Shown in pieces: positions 22,796-32,761 of a DNA stretch of 64,000 nt; within the stretch, counting starts at the first letter, position 1, and the number at the start of each line of letters is the position of its first letter. This DNA comes from Clonostachys chloroleuca (lineage: Eukaryota > Ascomycota > Sordariomycetes > Hypocreales > Bionectriaceae). The notes beneath the pieces are model-generated. The model was not told where the DNA came from. It made no database searches and saw nothing but the letters and a program-made list of their open reading frames with translations. Position numbers and translations under genes: made by a program. The stretch covers positions 10,850,001 through 10,914,000 of the forward strand of contig JBANAY010000004.1 in NCBI GenBank assembly GCA_037952775.1, written 5' to 3'.

Positions 22796-23869
22796 TTACC
22801 CCCTTGAACGTTGGATATCCGGACGGTTTCTCCATAGCTGTCTGTAGTATCTCATCTGCTCCTTTTCAGTCATGAATGGCGGGCGCTCGGTGCTTATTGT
22901 TTTCCAGCTCAACTTGCTGAGCGTGAGCCGATCCCAGTCTACAGGAGTGCTGTTCGCGTTTTCTCGAGCAACCGGACTGGTCTGGTGCCGCTGCAGACGA
23001 GTCTCAGGGAGAAAGGTCAGAGTTGCAACGTAAAAGTCGATGACACCCTCGAGTATCTCGTCGCGCACCCATCGTAGGCGTTCCCACCGGCTCGTGCCTC
23101 TCCAGTGACCTTCTTGTTGCTGAAAGGCGTACAGAGCCACACCATCTGTCCTACGGAAGAACCACTTCTCCATCATTTGCCTTGCGATCTCATCAACCTG
23201 GTATCTCTTTCGATCCACCGATTCGAGCTCGATGTTCAACTCGCGAACACTGGGCGGCATGACCTGGGAGACTCCCTCAAGCCAGCTCCCATTGAAGCTG
23301 AGCGGCTGGTCATGCTCCCAGTTCCACCAGTCGGTGTGTCGGATGGTCAGCGTCACAATGGAAGGATTAAGCTCTGGAACGGCTAGTACCTTGGCCAGAG
23401 CGCCCTGTTCGAGCATGCACATCTGTGCAAACACACGAAGGTTGGAGATCAGAACTGGCTGCTGCTCCCGCTCCCTCATGCTCTGGAGGCTGAGTTCTAG
23501 CCTGGTCAATTGCCGGGAGAATTCATATCCTGGCGGGGCACGATTTCTATTCGCCACGGCATAATGGACCTGCTCGTAGAGGCGGAAAGGGAGGAACCAG
23601 CACTCGCTGTAGATGGCTTTGCATGTCAGGACCAAGGCCGTTTCGGCTTTTCGGGGTGCGAAATATGAGGGGCGTGTGTAGCAGGACCACGACTCGTATG
23701 CTTTTTTGGGATCCGGGTTTGGATAGTCGCTCAAGGCGTAGCAGAATATATTGAACCGGACCTCTGCGGGTAGCTTCTTGAATAGGAGCGAAGACGGCTG
23801 CGGATCGATGCGCGTACTCAGGATGCGCTGATGCACAGGGCGATATGGGTATGGGGAGAGGGTCGGCAT
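22796..23869 (-). CDS. fungal F-box-like / DUF family protein
   Basis: Taking the first ATG in frame (codon 23867-23869) gives 357 aa; the frame is open further upstream only from a TTG. Near the N-terminus LFKKLPAEVRFNIFCYALSD is the short F-box-like helix pair that opens many ascomycete proteins. An aromatic-rich stretch and LVLTCKAIYSECWFLPF follow (the 'cells change house' motif of this family). The remaining 250 residues show WERLRWVRDEILEGVIDFYV and a basic C-terminus. The family is large, of unknown biochemical role, and members with a true F-box would recruit Skp1 to SCF ubiquitin ligases. Single exon, no breaks. Confidence 0.7.
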   Translation of the reverse strand: MPTLSPYPYRPVHQRILSTRIDPQPSSLLFKKLPAEVRFNIFCYALSDYPNPDPKKAYESWSCYTRPSYFAPRKAETALVLTCKAIYSECWFLPFRLYEQVHYAVANRNRAPPGYEFSRQLTRLELSLQSMREREQQPVLISNLRVFAQMCMLEQGALAKVLAVPELNPSIVTLTIRHTDWWNWEHDQPLSFNGSWLEGVSQVMPPSVRELNIELESVDRKRYQVDEIARQMMEKWFFRRTDGVALYAFQQQEGHWRGTSRWERLRWVRDEILEGVIDFYVATLTFLPETRLQRHQTSPVARENANSTPVDWDRLTLSKLSWKTISTERPPFMTEKEQMRYYRQLWRNRPDIQRSRG

Positions 23870-25024
23870 TTTGTCGGTGCTGCTGCTTGTCTGAACCAGA
23901 GTGCAGAGGGGACACAATTGGTGTCGCGGGGCGGGCAGCGAGATATAAGCAGTTGTGCAGAGCGTCGGCACAATCCAAGCAAGTAAGACAACAATGCGTC
24001 GGTAACAAAAGAACAATCATTGCAACGGTGATGTAACAAGCATGCTGCAGGCTCATTGGGCACAGCCAATGCGCCCCAATCTGTCCCGTTCAGAAGTTCC
24101 ACGCAGGAGGTCAGTTGGCCCCAGGGAGGCAGCGAACGGCATTGATTCCGATCCTCTTGCTTCCTCACAGCCAGTAGTATTTCGCCCTGCCAAGCTGAGA
24201 TCTGCCCAAGGAGACCACGTAACGGCATCTCGTTGGAAGGGTCGAGGCATATCGCACAAGCTGAATGCAGTGCCTCACGCAACGGCAAACTCTACTCTGA
24301 GCGCTTATGCGGGGTAAATTCACTTTCCCATTCTCTTGACAAGCCCTCGACAACACCCTCTTCCAGGGCTGACTGGCAGGCGGAGTCACGCCATCCTCAG
24401 TTCAATACTGCCTTGGCGCGAACAGCTCCCTTGCTGTTACGTTCGTCGGGTGAAACACGCGCCGTGTTGTTGGTCACCGAACGTGTAATTGAGTGTGTGA
24501 GCAGGGGTGCAGGTCGGTGATTGTTGGTAGGGTGATCCAGTTGAGACTGAGCAAATGACACCCGTGTCCCACCAAAGTAAATTTCATGTTGGCTCTCTAA
24601 TTATTTGGCGGGGATTTGGGGTGAACTATTGAATGAGAGGATGGGTCCTGAAGTCATTGGAGAAAGTTGTAGCCGTTGGTACGAGTCAAATTTGTGACCG
24701 AGGACAACGCTGGTTGCAGATGTGGTTGAGAGATGGGTGGCAGGTCTCTCCGATTGGCACGAGTGTGAGCGTCCACACAGCTCCCTTCGTACACTCGTCT
24801 TCTATCACACCAAACCAAGCACTTCAGCACACCAAGCTCAAAGCTTTTCAGCAACTCAGTGCATAACAGTAGCCCCTTGGCTAGAGAATTGACACTGATA
24901 CGAGCGCAGCCTTCGCTGTTTATCACGATGTTGTGGTGCACATGCGGCTTTGCACTCGCACCTTTCATGTCAACTTCACCTCATTCGCCCTAATTTCTCA
25001 CTTTCTTTTAACATTACCTGCAAC
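23870..25024. other. intergenic, nothing recognised
   Basis: About 1.15 kb with several overlapping open frames on both strands that show no domain or consistent splicing; none is supported. Confidence 0.5.
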
Positions 25025-25267
25025 ATGGCTGTACCCACGATCAATAACCCTCTCTGCCTCGAGGCAATCCCCGTGAAGCCGGGCCAGGAGCATGTCGCCC
25101 GACATATTTTTGATGAATACAACTCGGTCAAAGCCTCGTGGACGGATGATAACCACCTTGAATTCTACACCTTTATCGTCCTTCGGAAATGGCACTTTCA
25201 GCCGGGTTCCACCATCACCGACCCTGCCCGCACCACAGGAACTCCTCCTGCCGGACAGCCTCGGTAG
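25025..25267 (+). CDS. possible small protein, function unknown
   Basis: An 80-aa frame begins at an ATG in a good context (TGCAACATGGCT) after a pyrimidine-rich leader. It reads MAVPTINNPLCLEAIPVKPG and ends just past a TCGGTAGGTAGG sequence that could be a splice donor, so it may be the first exon of something longer. No domain is recognised. The low confidence reflects the lack of homology signals I can see. Confidence 0.3.
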   Translation: MAVPTINNPLCLEAIPVKPGQEHVARHIFDEYNSVKASWTDDNHLEFYTFIVLRKWHFQPGSTITDPARTTGTPPAGQPR

Positions 25268-26876
25268 GTAGGTGAAGCAAGAGCAACCTTCAACCTTTTG
25301 TTGGTATTGACTCTTTTATTCCCGCCATTATCTTCCAACTTCGAAGTTTTGTTCAGATCCAATTCAGATCCAATTCTTCCATCCCCTCTTGAGATTCGTT
25401 TGCGTTACCTAGCCTTCTGCCAGCCCATCTCCCTACCTACCTACCGACTTACCTGTCGATCTACCTCGCTACCATAGCTACCAATATGGCTGACGCAGAG
25501 TCCATCTAGACGACGTTTGTCGTCCCAGGCTTTGGAAGGACCGGTGCCATCATTGGGATGCTATGTGTCTTCGCACCGCTGTTCTTTAGCTACAACACTT
25601 GCAGGTCGTACGTATTACCAAATGCCTAGAAGCCCGGTATTATTAGAATCTGCGGGATAACCTCGTTCAACAGAAACGATCCAGGAGGTGTTGTCTCCGC
25701 CGTCGCCCCTGGCATTACAGCCGCCTCCCTCCCTCCCAACCCCCCTAGGACTCGAGACGCATCCAGTCCCTAGGAAGCAGGCCGGTGCCGATGCCACGTT
25801 CGCCTTCCACCCCCTCCGCCGCTTCCTGTCATTCTACTACCTGGCTGGAGCTCCCCCGCTCGAGCTAAGCAAGCGGTCTAATGGCCGCGGGGACTTCCCC
25901 GGCACACTTTGCGCTCCCACTTGAGTGCCCAACGGACTTCGACAACGCATAGGATTGCTACCAGTAACCTTGCTTGGCTCTTCAACTTGACGACCAGCGT
26001 CCGCCTTGACGGCATAGAAATAGGGATTGCAGAGTCGCCTCGATAGAATTGTTGTCACAGTTGGTCACACTAATACTCCCTATTGTGCAAATTATGGGTA
26101 GATACCGCAACGCAGCAACTACTCAATAATTTATTACTACTACAGATACACAAATAGTCGAGGAAATGGAGCATGTATGGTCTCACAAGGATAGACGTCA
26201 AAAACTACCTCGAGACCACCGGGCCCAAATGAACGCGAAGGCAATGATTTCAATGGGCGAGTGTCGTCTCCCAGCCGATTTCAGGAGACGCATGCGCAAA
26301 TATCACATGGCTGAGATGACCAAATACGCATCATCTACATCAACACAGAGTCGCTTAGCATCATCATACTTCAGCAGACACTCAGGTCGGCTACTCTAGG
26401 TGCTCTATGAGGATTTGGAAGGCTCTACAAGGACCTCATTTTCTTATCAATAACGCTAAATACAAGATAAGATATATCATCTCTTCGTGATCTTCAGTCT
26501 CCTTAATTGTAATCACTGTGCCCTGATCGCTCCTACCAACAACGGTTTTGTTAAAAAGTGCATCTCTCTCTACATATTTTTTGTTCGGACATTTTTTACC
26601 TATACTATACAACAGCTTTTATTGTTGGCAATCTGAGATGTCGGCTTAAAGTGAATTAACATTGTAACTTCAGCGCCGTCCCAAAGCTTAGGCCAGCTAC
26701 CAAAGTGAATATAAAACAAAGTTTTTACTCGGAGAACTCCCGTGTGGGACTGCGGCCAAATTTTCTTATATTGGACGTACGGGGCAGCAGCTGTTACTCC
26801 TGTATATCTCCACCTCTTCTAAGCCAGCGTCGTTCAATACGGACACCGCGTTGTCCAGTATTCTTATCAACCTAAG
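25268..26876. other. gene-poor region with a possible C-to-T-damaged frame
   Basis: From 25485 one plus-strand frame reads protein-like sequence (TTFVVPGFGRTGAIIGMLCV, then FFSYNTCRSYVLP) broken by TAG codons that would be CAG or AAG if intact. This may be a small mutated gene relic. A CTAC-rich stretch lies at about 25430-25480. Around 26400-26870 the sequence is AT-rich and empty. Confidence 0.35.
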
Positions 26877-28319
26877 ATGCCTAAAGGCTCAAGATTTCTA
26901 GCATTCCTTGGGCGTTGGGTCGAAGTTTCCAACAACAGACCTCACCATGTCCCAGCCACAACTGAACTGCGAAGGCGATCGCGTCAGGTCGAGCAGCGGT
27001 GCGCCTCGTCGTGCCCTACCTTGCACACTGGTGAAGACGAGCCATTGTGGATGTCGGCTTGGCGGGCCAATCTTGCAAGCTGCGGATTCTACCAGTTACC
27101 GGATGAAATTATCTTACAAATTTTGAACAACCTCGACTACGTATCAAAGGCCATGGTCATGCGTACGTGCGGTCTCTTACTGAGAATTATGTTCGATCGA
27201 GCGCTCTTTTCCCAGGTATCCAACCAGTCAGGTTACTGGAGAGATGTCCAGATCTGGCCGCCATTCGAACCAAGTAAATGGAACATTCCCCTTGAAGCCC
27301 GGCTTTGTCTACGGCAGCAGGTCGACCACCTCCTAGACCGCGACCGCTTCTGTGGCCCTTGCCGCCGGTTTAGAGAGGACGGTAGATACGAAAAGGCTTT
27401 ACTAGCTCTACAAGCTACACTTTGGTGCTCTCATTGTATGCGGATGCATAAACGACTCCTCTTCTCCCTACAACAGAGGGCCGCCTCCTGCGCAACGCGG
27501 GTTTGTGTCTTGGTCGAAGGGAAAGCACCGGTCTGTGCTCACATGTCCATAGATTTGAAATTCGCTCAGAACTTCAAATCTAATGGAGAAGAAGAGAGGG
27601 TAGAAACTTGTCGGCACCCTGAACATGACTCCACGTGGCTCACCCACCGGAAGAATTCACTCACGGCTCGCCAAGGATGCGAAAGGCCCCGTGTGCGGTC
27701 CAGCCACGCCGGCGACGACGAATGGTTCAAGCTGAGAAATGAAACACAAATTTTCCTATTCCATCAACCCCGCGGAGTCCCCGTGACCCGGGAAATGCTG
27801 CATGAGCGACTGACGGAAAAAGCACACCTGCTGGACACGATGTTATGTCCACATGTCCGGGCTGGCGATGGCCAACTGTTATTAGCCTTCAATCCCGCGC
27901 GTTGCTTATGCCTCGACAACTACGCTTGGGTCAACCATAGCTGTACGCGTGAAGACTTTTTCTGCTGCCGCTGCAACATGTTGAAAAGATCAAGCCCCGT
28001 AACAGCCTTCATGTCAGAAGACCGTGATGAGTTGCGGCATCAATACTGTTGTGCTATTTGCCAAGCTGTATATCGCTGGCGGCGCGATGGCTCAGCCGTT
28101 TATCTCAAAATTGACTCCTTCAATGGGAGTTACTGCTCAGTCTTGCGTAAGCCGCTTAATTTCTATTTGACTGGATGTTCCTGGTTATGCAGGATTGACC
28201 CAGAATCCTGGGGTATCCTCAACGACGAGGAGCTCCACCGCGTCGCATGGTGCAGCGACTTAAACTGTGCATCTCGTTGGAGATGGGAGAGGCTGATAAG
28301 ACTTCTGAAGCATGCTTAA
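26877..28319 (+). CDS. F-box protein with Cys-rich C-terminal half
   Basis: One uninterrupted exon of 480 aa. The F-box lies at about residues 70-110 (FYQLPDEIILQILNNLDYVS, then VMRTCGLLLRIMFDRALF). Downstream come several CxxC pairs (FCGPCRRF, LWCSHCMRMH, FFCCRCNML, YCCAICQAVY), suggesting at least one zinc-binding module. The C-terminus ends in a WCSDLNCASRWRWERLIR segment. Such proteins are presumed substrate receptors of SCF ubiquitin ligases acting in cytosol or nucleus, with the Skp1 contact through the F-box. The substrate is unknown. The family is expanded and fast-evolving in Sordariomycetes. No introns, stops or frameshifts are seen. Confidence 0.8.
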   Translation: MPKGSRFLAFLGRWVEVSNNRPHHVPATTELRRRSRQVEQRCASSCPTLHTGEDEPLWMSAWRANLASCGFYQLPDEIILQILNNLDYVSKAMVMRTCGLLLRIMFDRALFSQVSNQSGYWRDVQIWPPFEPSKWNIPLEARLCLRQQVDHLLDRDRFCGPCRRFREDGRYEKALLALQATLWCSHCMRMHKRLLFSLQQRAASCATRVCVLVEGKAPVCAHMSIDLKFAQNFKSNGEEERVETCRHPEHDSTWLTHRKNSLTARQGCERPRVRSSHAGDDEWFKLRNETQIFLFHQPRGVPVTREMLHERLTEKAHLLDTMLCPHVRAGDGQLLLAFNPARCLCLDNYAWVNHSCTREDFFCCRCNMLKRSSPVTAFMSEDRDELRHQYCCAICQAVYRWRRDGSAVYLKIDSFNGSYCSVLRKPLNFYLTGCSWLCRIDPESWGILNDEELHRVAWCSDLNCASRWRWERLIRLLKHA

Positions 28320-29400
28320 CGCGGCTTTGAAGTTGTAGGAATATCACTTGATGCACAGATTCTCGAGATTCCAAGTCTTTTCTCTCGTTGGTCCTATACA
28401 TCAAAAACAGTCCGCTCAAGTTCTTGGTCAAGAAACGATTTTCTGGGCTTGATTGCGTTGGACTAATTTCTTAAGGGTACTGTCTAATACGGAAGAGAAA
28501 GAGAAGAATAGAGTTTAACAACAATGAAGCTACCAGGGCCCGATAACTCAACGCAATGAATAAGGGTACTGTCTAATATATCCTGATAAAATCTTTCAAC
28601 CTTTTTATCTTCTTGTAGTAACATTGATCTTGGTCTGTGATTTCTTACAGCCCTGACCCATCAGACTAAGTTCACCGGGGAATATTACAGCCCTCTCACT
28701 CTCGTTGCTAAACTTGATATATCAATCTATGCCTGAGTTCTTCTGATTAGAATAATCGCGAATCGATTTAACAACTCAAATCACTCCTCAAGGCGATACC
28801 TAAACCCCGTGATATTACTCCGATACTTCTACATGGCCACCCACTCCTGTTCAAGCACTTGGTGCGCCCAATGTCCCTTGAATTTCAATGTGAAAGCGAA
28901 ATATTTTCGACGCTGCCATTAACCCCATAGATGGCATGTTGCCTCGGTCAACAACATCATCCTGATTGGCCTGCTCGGACTTGAACGCCCCAATCTTTAC
29001 AACTGCATAAAGCTGTCATCGAGCGCCACTCGCCTCCCAAGAAAGATGCTTAGGCCTTTCACAAAACAGGTAACCGGGAGCGCCGTCTTGGCATTAATTG
29101 TCCCAATGAAGACTCAATTTTCAACTATCTCAGCTAAGTCCAATCCTTGTCTGCCTATTTTTAATTCGATAGTGACAGAGTGATCACGTGTATAGAATCA
29201 TACTGCCCGATTAAGCTTCCCAAAAACATTTTTGAGTTCCTTCCCCGCAACCTGTCGTCATGATTCCTGCAACAGGATTCTCCTATTTATTGGCATCAAT
29301 TGTATTGACAAGGGCTGGCTTTACTCTCAATTCATAGGCGACCAATCGCTATCAAGAGCCCAACTTTACTCACCTCGGCGACTTCCCCAGAACCAACAAG
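28320..29400. other. intergenic with an 18-bp direct repeat
   Basis: About 1.1 kb without a supported gene. The sequence TAAGGGTACTGTCTAATA occurs twice in direct orientation (28472-28489 and 28561-28578). Confidence 0.55.
28472..28578 (+). repeat. 18-bp direct repeat pair, 89-bp period
   Basis: Two identical copies of TAAGGGTACTGTCTAATA, starting at 28472 and 28561. The intervening sequence is not repeated. It may be the footprint of an excised element or a short duplication. Confidence 0.8.
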
Positions 29401-30147
29401 ATGGGCCAAGATCTCATCCCTACACTCCATTGCCTCCACCACTCCGCTGCATTCCGCGTTCTGTGGGCTCTCGAGGAGCTCAACGCGTTGAACGGCACCA
29501 CGTTCCATGTCAAGACGTACCCTCGACGCCGAGGACAGGCCCCAGAAGAGCTGAAGAAAGTTTTCCCCCTTGGGAAATCGCCCATCCTCGTTCTCGAATG
29601 GGTAGACAACCGCGACGAGCCCCTCCCCGTCTTCCAGCTCCAGCCTGGAGTTCTCACCGAGGCGCAGCTGATCCTGCGCTTCCTCAGCGACGAGTACGGC
29701 GACGGGGTGTGGGAGCCAGAGTCCAGGGAGGATGAGAGACGCGACACGTTCTTCCAGGCGTTTGCCACAATGACGCTCACCCCTAGGCTGGATATGCTCG
29801 TGAGTTTTGAGAGTTTGCTCAGGGCGCTCCCGTTTGGCGTCTCGGGCCTGATGCGCCTCGTCATCGGCCCCGTGATTGACATCTTCAGGAACGGGCTCAC
29901 GGTCTTCTTTGAGCTCCTGGAGACATCTCTTACTGACGAGAAGCCGTGGTTTTCGGGAGCAAAGTTTGGCCTTGCTGACTTCAACATGAGCTTTGGTATT
30001 GATACGGCTTCCCAGAGAGGTTACATCGACCCCAAGAAGTACCCCAAATTGACTGAGTGGTCTTCGAAGATTCAGTCTCGGGAAGGGTATAAGACGGCCG
30101 TTAAGGAAAGCGGTGGCTACGATCTGAAGACGTACGGCATGAAGTAA
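29401..30147 (+). CDS. glutathione S-transferase
   Basis: A single exon of 248 aa. The N-terminal thioredoxin-like part has LHHSAAFRVLWALEELN, the KVFPLGKSPILVLEW loop and LTEAQLILRFLSDEYG (the cis-Pro and Glu/Ser glutathione-contact region). The all-helical C-terminal part includes FSGAKFGLADFNMSF and the end motif YPKLTEWSSKIQSREGYKTA. This matches the Gtt1-like branch of fungal GSTs, which conjugate glutathione to electrophiles or reduce peroxides. Members can be cytosolic or ER-associated; the hydrophobic stretch around residues 140-165 is compatible with either. No partner genes of an obvious pathway flank it. Confidence 0.9.
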   Translation: MGQDLIPTLHCLHHSAAFRVLWALEELNALNGTTFHVKTYPRRRGQAPEELKKVFPLGKSPILVLEWVDNRDEPLPVFQLQPGVLTEAQLILRFLSDEYGDGVWEPESREDERRDTFFQAFATMTLTPRLDMLVSFESLLRALPFGVSGLMRLVIGPVIDIFRNGLTVFFELLETSLTDEKPWFSGAKFGLADFNMSFGIDTASQRGYIDPKKYPKLTEWSSKIQSREGYKTAVKESGGYDLKTYGMK

Positions 30148-30824
30148 AGTCGATTTCGTTGATTATATGTAGAGGACATTTGGGAACATCAAACCCAGGA
30201 TAACTGTATGGCAAACATGAGTTGTTAGTAATTACGACTGGAACCGTTCCATTTATGATCGCGACTTGTTTACCTTAACGAAGCTGCGGTTAGAGCGCCT
30301 GAGTTGCGTCAATTGGCTAGGAATGCGTTATCCAAATGTGCCAGGCCCAACAATTGCGACCGAGCTGCAGTAATAAAGCGACTTGGCTGAATTGCAAACA
30401 CGTGAATTCATCTACCTCGTTACCCACTGGTTTCATTACAAATCGTCCTTGTTACAACCGTAAGCGAGGTCAATACAACCAACAGCACAATACGGCCCCA
30501 TGCCCTGCCAGTGGGCGCACTGTTCTATGCACGTTGCCCATTCCAGCTGTCTCGTTGCCGTGGCTCGTCTCCAATAGAAAGCCGCAACGTGTCGAGGTGA
30601 CACTCTCGATGAGTGAAACGATATCCTTCGCAGATTATACGCGGTGGCGGGCCTTCCGATTCGTCTGTAGATCACAAGATACGCTTTGGATGTCGCCTGC
30701 CCGAATACACCATCCTTCAGCCAGGAGATGGTGTGGTAAGAGGCCTGCGCCGCATCCTGCGGGCAATCAGGCGATCACAGCGGCAACGGCTACGGTGAAT
30801 GCAGCGCTGAGACCCCAGCTTGGC
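30148..30824. other. convergent intergenic region
   Basis: About 680 bases between the GST gene and the kinase relic. Open frames here overlap on both strands without motifs; no gene supported. Confidence 0.5.
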
Positions 30825-32577
30825 TTACTGAATATAACAGTCCCGAAACACTGTCTTTGCCATGTGAATATCCTCTGAAAAGTCTCTACTGACTCGATGA
30901 CTAGACTTGTCAGCCGCATTCTTGCGATCTATCGTCTCCGGCTTTCGTCTGCGCTTGTTAGGCACCAACTGGGTCAACGGAAGTCGAGGAGGCTCGAGCA
31001 GCGAAGCTCGTTCAAAGTCAATCATCATGACGCTGTTGCTCTCACGATTGAATAACATATTTGCAAGACGTATGTCCTTGTGAATCACTCCCTCTTGGTG
31101 TATGGCTCGCAGGGACCGAATGGCCATATTCTGGAGAGACTTTGTGGTTTCGCCAACGTTCAATGCCTCAGCCATGGAGCTGCCTCCCCAGGACAAGAAG
31201 GTCATATGTACCACGTAGACCCGGTGGTCGTAGTAGTAAATCTTGTTCATTGATCGGAGGTCAATAGCGTCTATGAAGGCAGGCACGTGGAGCCCTGGGA
31301 TACGCTCCAGGCGCTTGTACACCGCAGCCTCATGCTCGAGATCCTTGATGAAAGCCCGCACTGTGCCTTTGCCGACAAAGGTGTAACCATATGCAAGCAG
31401 GGTTACCTTGAATAACACACCCCGCGCGCCCCCCAACCCGAGCGGCTCGATCCCGTCATCTAATGACTGTTCCAGCTGCTTCCAAAGAAGTTCCAGCCAT
31501 TCGAGGTGGCTCACGGGGTGGCGTGCGCGAGATTGAGTGTGAACGTGAGCTCAGCTCTTGTGATGAAGGGCAACGTTGGGACATTTTGAATCGAGAAAGC
31601 TTCCCCTTAGCAGTCCAAGGAGGCATTTCTGCGTGCAGTATTGTTGGCCTCGGCCTTGCCCGCCCCCGCCACCACCCCCTCCGCGTGGCTGACGCTCCAG
31701 GATCAGACGCTGGCTCCGTCGGGGGCCTTGACCCGCGTTTCGTCCGGCCGGTGTAGGGGTATCCGGTGGCCTGGGCGCCGACTCGTCATCCGATAAGTCT
31801 TCCCCATCGTCCCTCGTCAACGGTGGTTTATCAATCTGTCCCTCGGCAACTCTGCGTTTTCTTCTGCGGAGGACATATGGTGACCGATCGACGTCTTTGT
31901 AGGTAGTAGGCTGATAAGCAGGTGAGTCCTCCGGTGACACCGATCGTTCATCCTGTGGAATGGAGCGCAATGTTGTTTCAAAGTCCTCGGCCCACCTCTT
32001 CAGATTGTCGGTCGCTCTTCGACGCTCCTCCTGTCTATGCTCCCGTCGTTCTCCATGGGAACCGAGTGCCATGAGCGTAAAGGCAAGATATTGACCCACG
32101 GCAGTGCAGATGTGAAAATTTGTCGGATGAGCCGAAGCCTCCGGACCGGGCTCTGCTAGATGATAATAGAGCGTCTCGGGTTCGTCCCAGTAGATTCTGA
32201 GGAATACGATGGCTTCACCAGTAGTCAAAAGACCATACTCGAGGCCGCCTTCGATCATGTAGTGGTATGTCTGCGTAACAGCCGACGCCGCCAGCCTGTC
32301 TGCCCAGTATCGAAAACGGCCGTCCGGATCCCCAGAAGTGGGAATCGTCTTTCGGTTCACGACGTCCTTGTAGATGTCCATGGGGCGGAGACCGAGACGT
32401 AGATGCGGAGCTGTCAACTTGTGAGGCGGCTTATACTCGCAAACGTAGACCATGGTGCGCCGTGCGGAGAGGGTATCGTCGGATCGATAGATGCAGATCT
32501 GATCCAGTCGCAGCTGGTTGAGATCTCGTCGGTTTGGCGTTCGTGATGTCGATGGCGTCTCCCTGTCAACGACTTCC
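30825..32577 (-). pseudogene. truncated fungal protein-kinase-like gene with a nonsense codon
   Basis: Read leftward, one long frame covers both halves of a recognisable ascomycete kinase-like family. The conserved front block includes NQLRLDQICIYR, MVYVCEYKPPHKLTAPHLRL and ADRLAASAVTQTYHYMIEGG. A low-complexity linker follows (a run of nine glycines, then QYCTQKCLLGLL). Next is the catalytic-like half, with GGARGVLFKVTLLAYGYTFV, HEAAVYKRLERIPG, the HQEGVIHKDIRLANMLF loop (HxD-x-R-x2-N) and MMIDFERASL (D-F-E in place of DFG). The two halves are in the same frame but separated by TGA at 31551-31553 after LHHKS. Upstream of about 32577 an acceptor-like TTAG is followed by no further homologous exon; the usual N-terminal 200-odd residues are absent and the next gene starts 185 bp away. 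Alternatives are a base error at the TGA, or two separate short proteins. Confidence 0.7.
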
Positions 32578-32761
32578 TAAGGATCTCTCTACTTATGGTT
32601 GGAGCCAGCAGCTGGTCGTGTCACGTGGCTATAGGGTAGTTTAACATTTTGCATCAATACCGATCAACATCAACACCAACTCGGCCCAACAAGCCTAAAC
32701 CTTGCACGAATATCGATAATCTTCAACTCCCATCAAACTCTTTTTTATTCTGGGCAGCACC

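Noticed and set aside
31551..31553. Programmed stop-codon readthrough at the kinase TGA
   Set aside because: The context TGA-GCT lacks the usual CTA readthrough motif, and the gene is also truncated at its 5' end, which favours decay.
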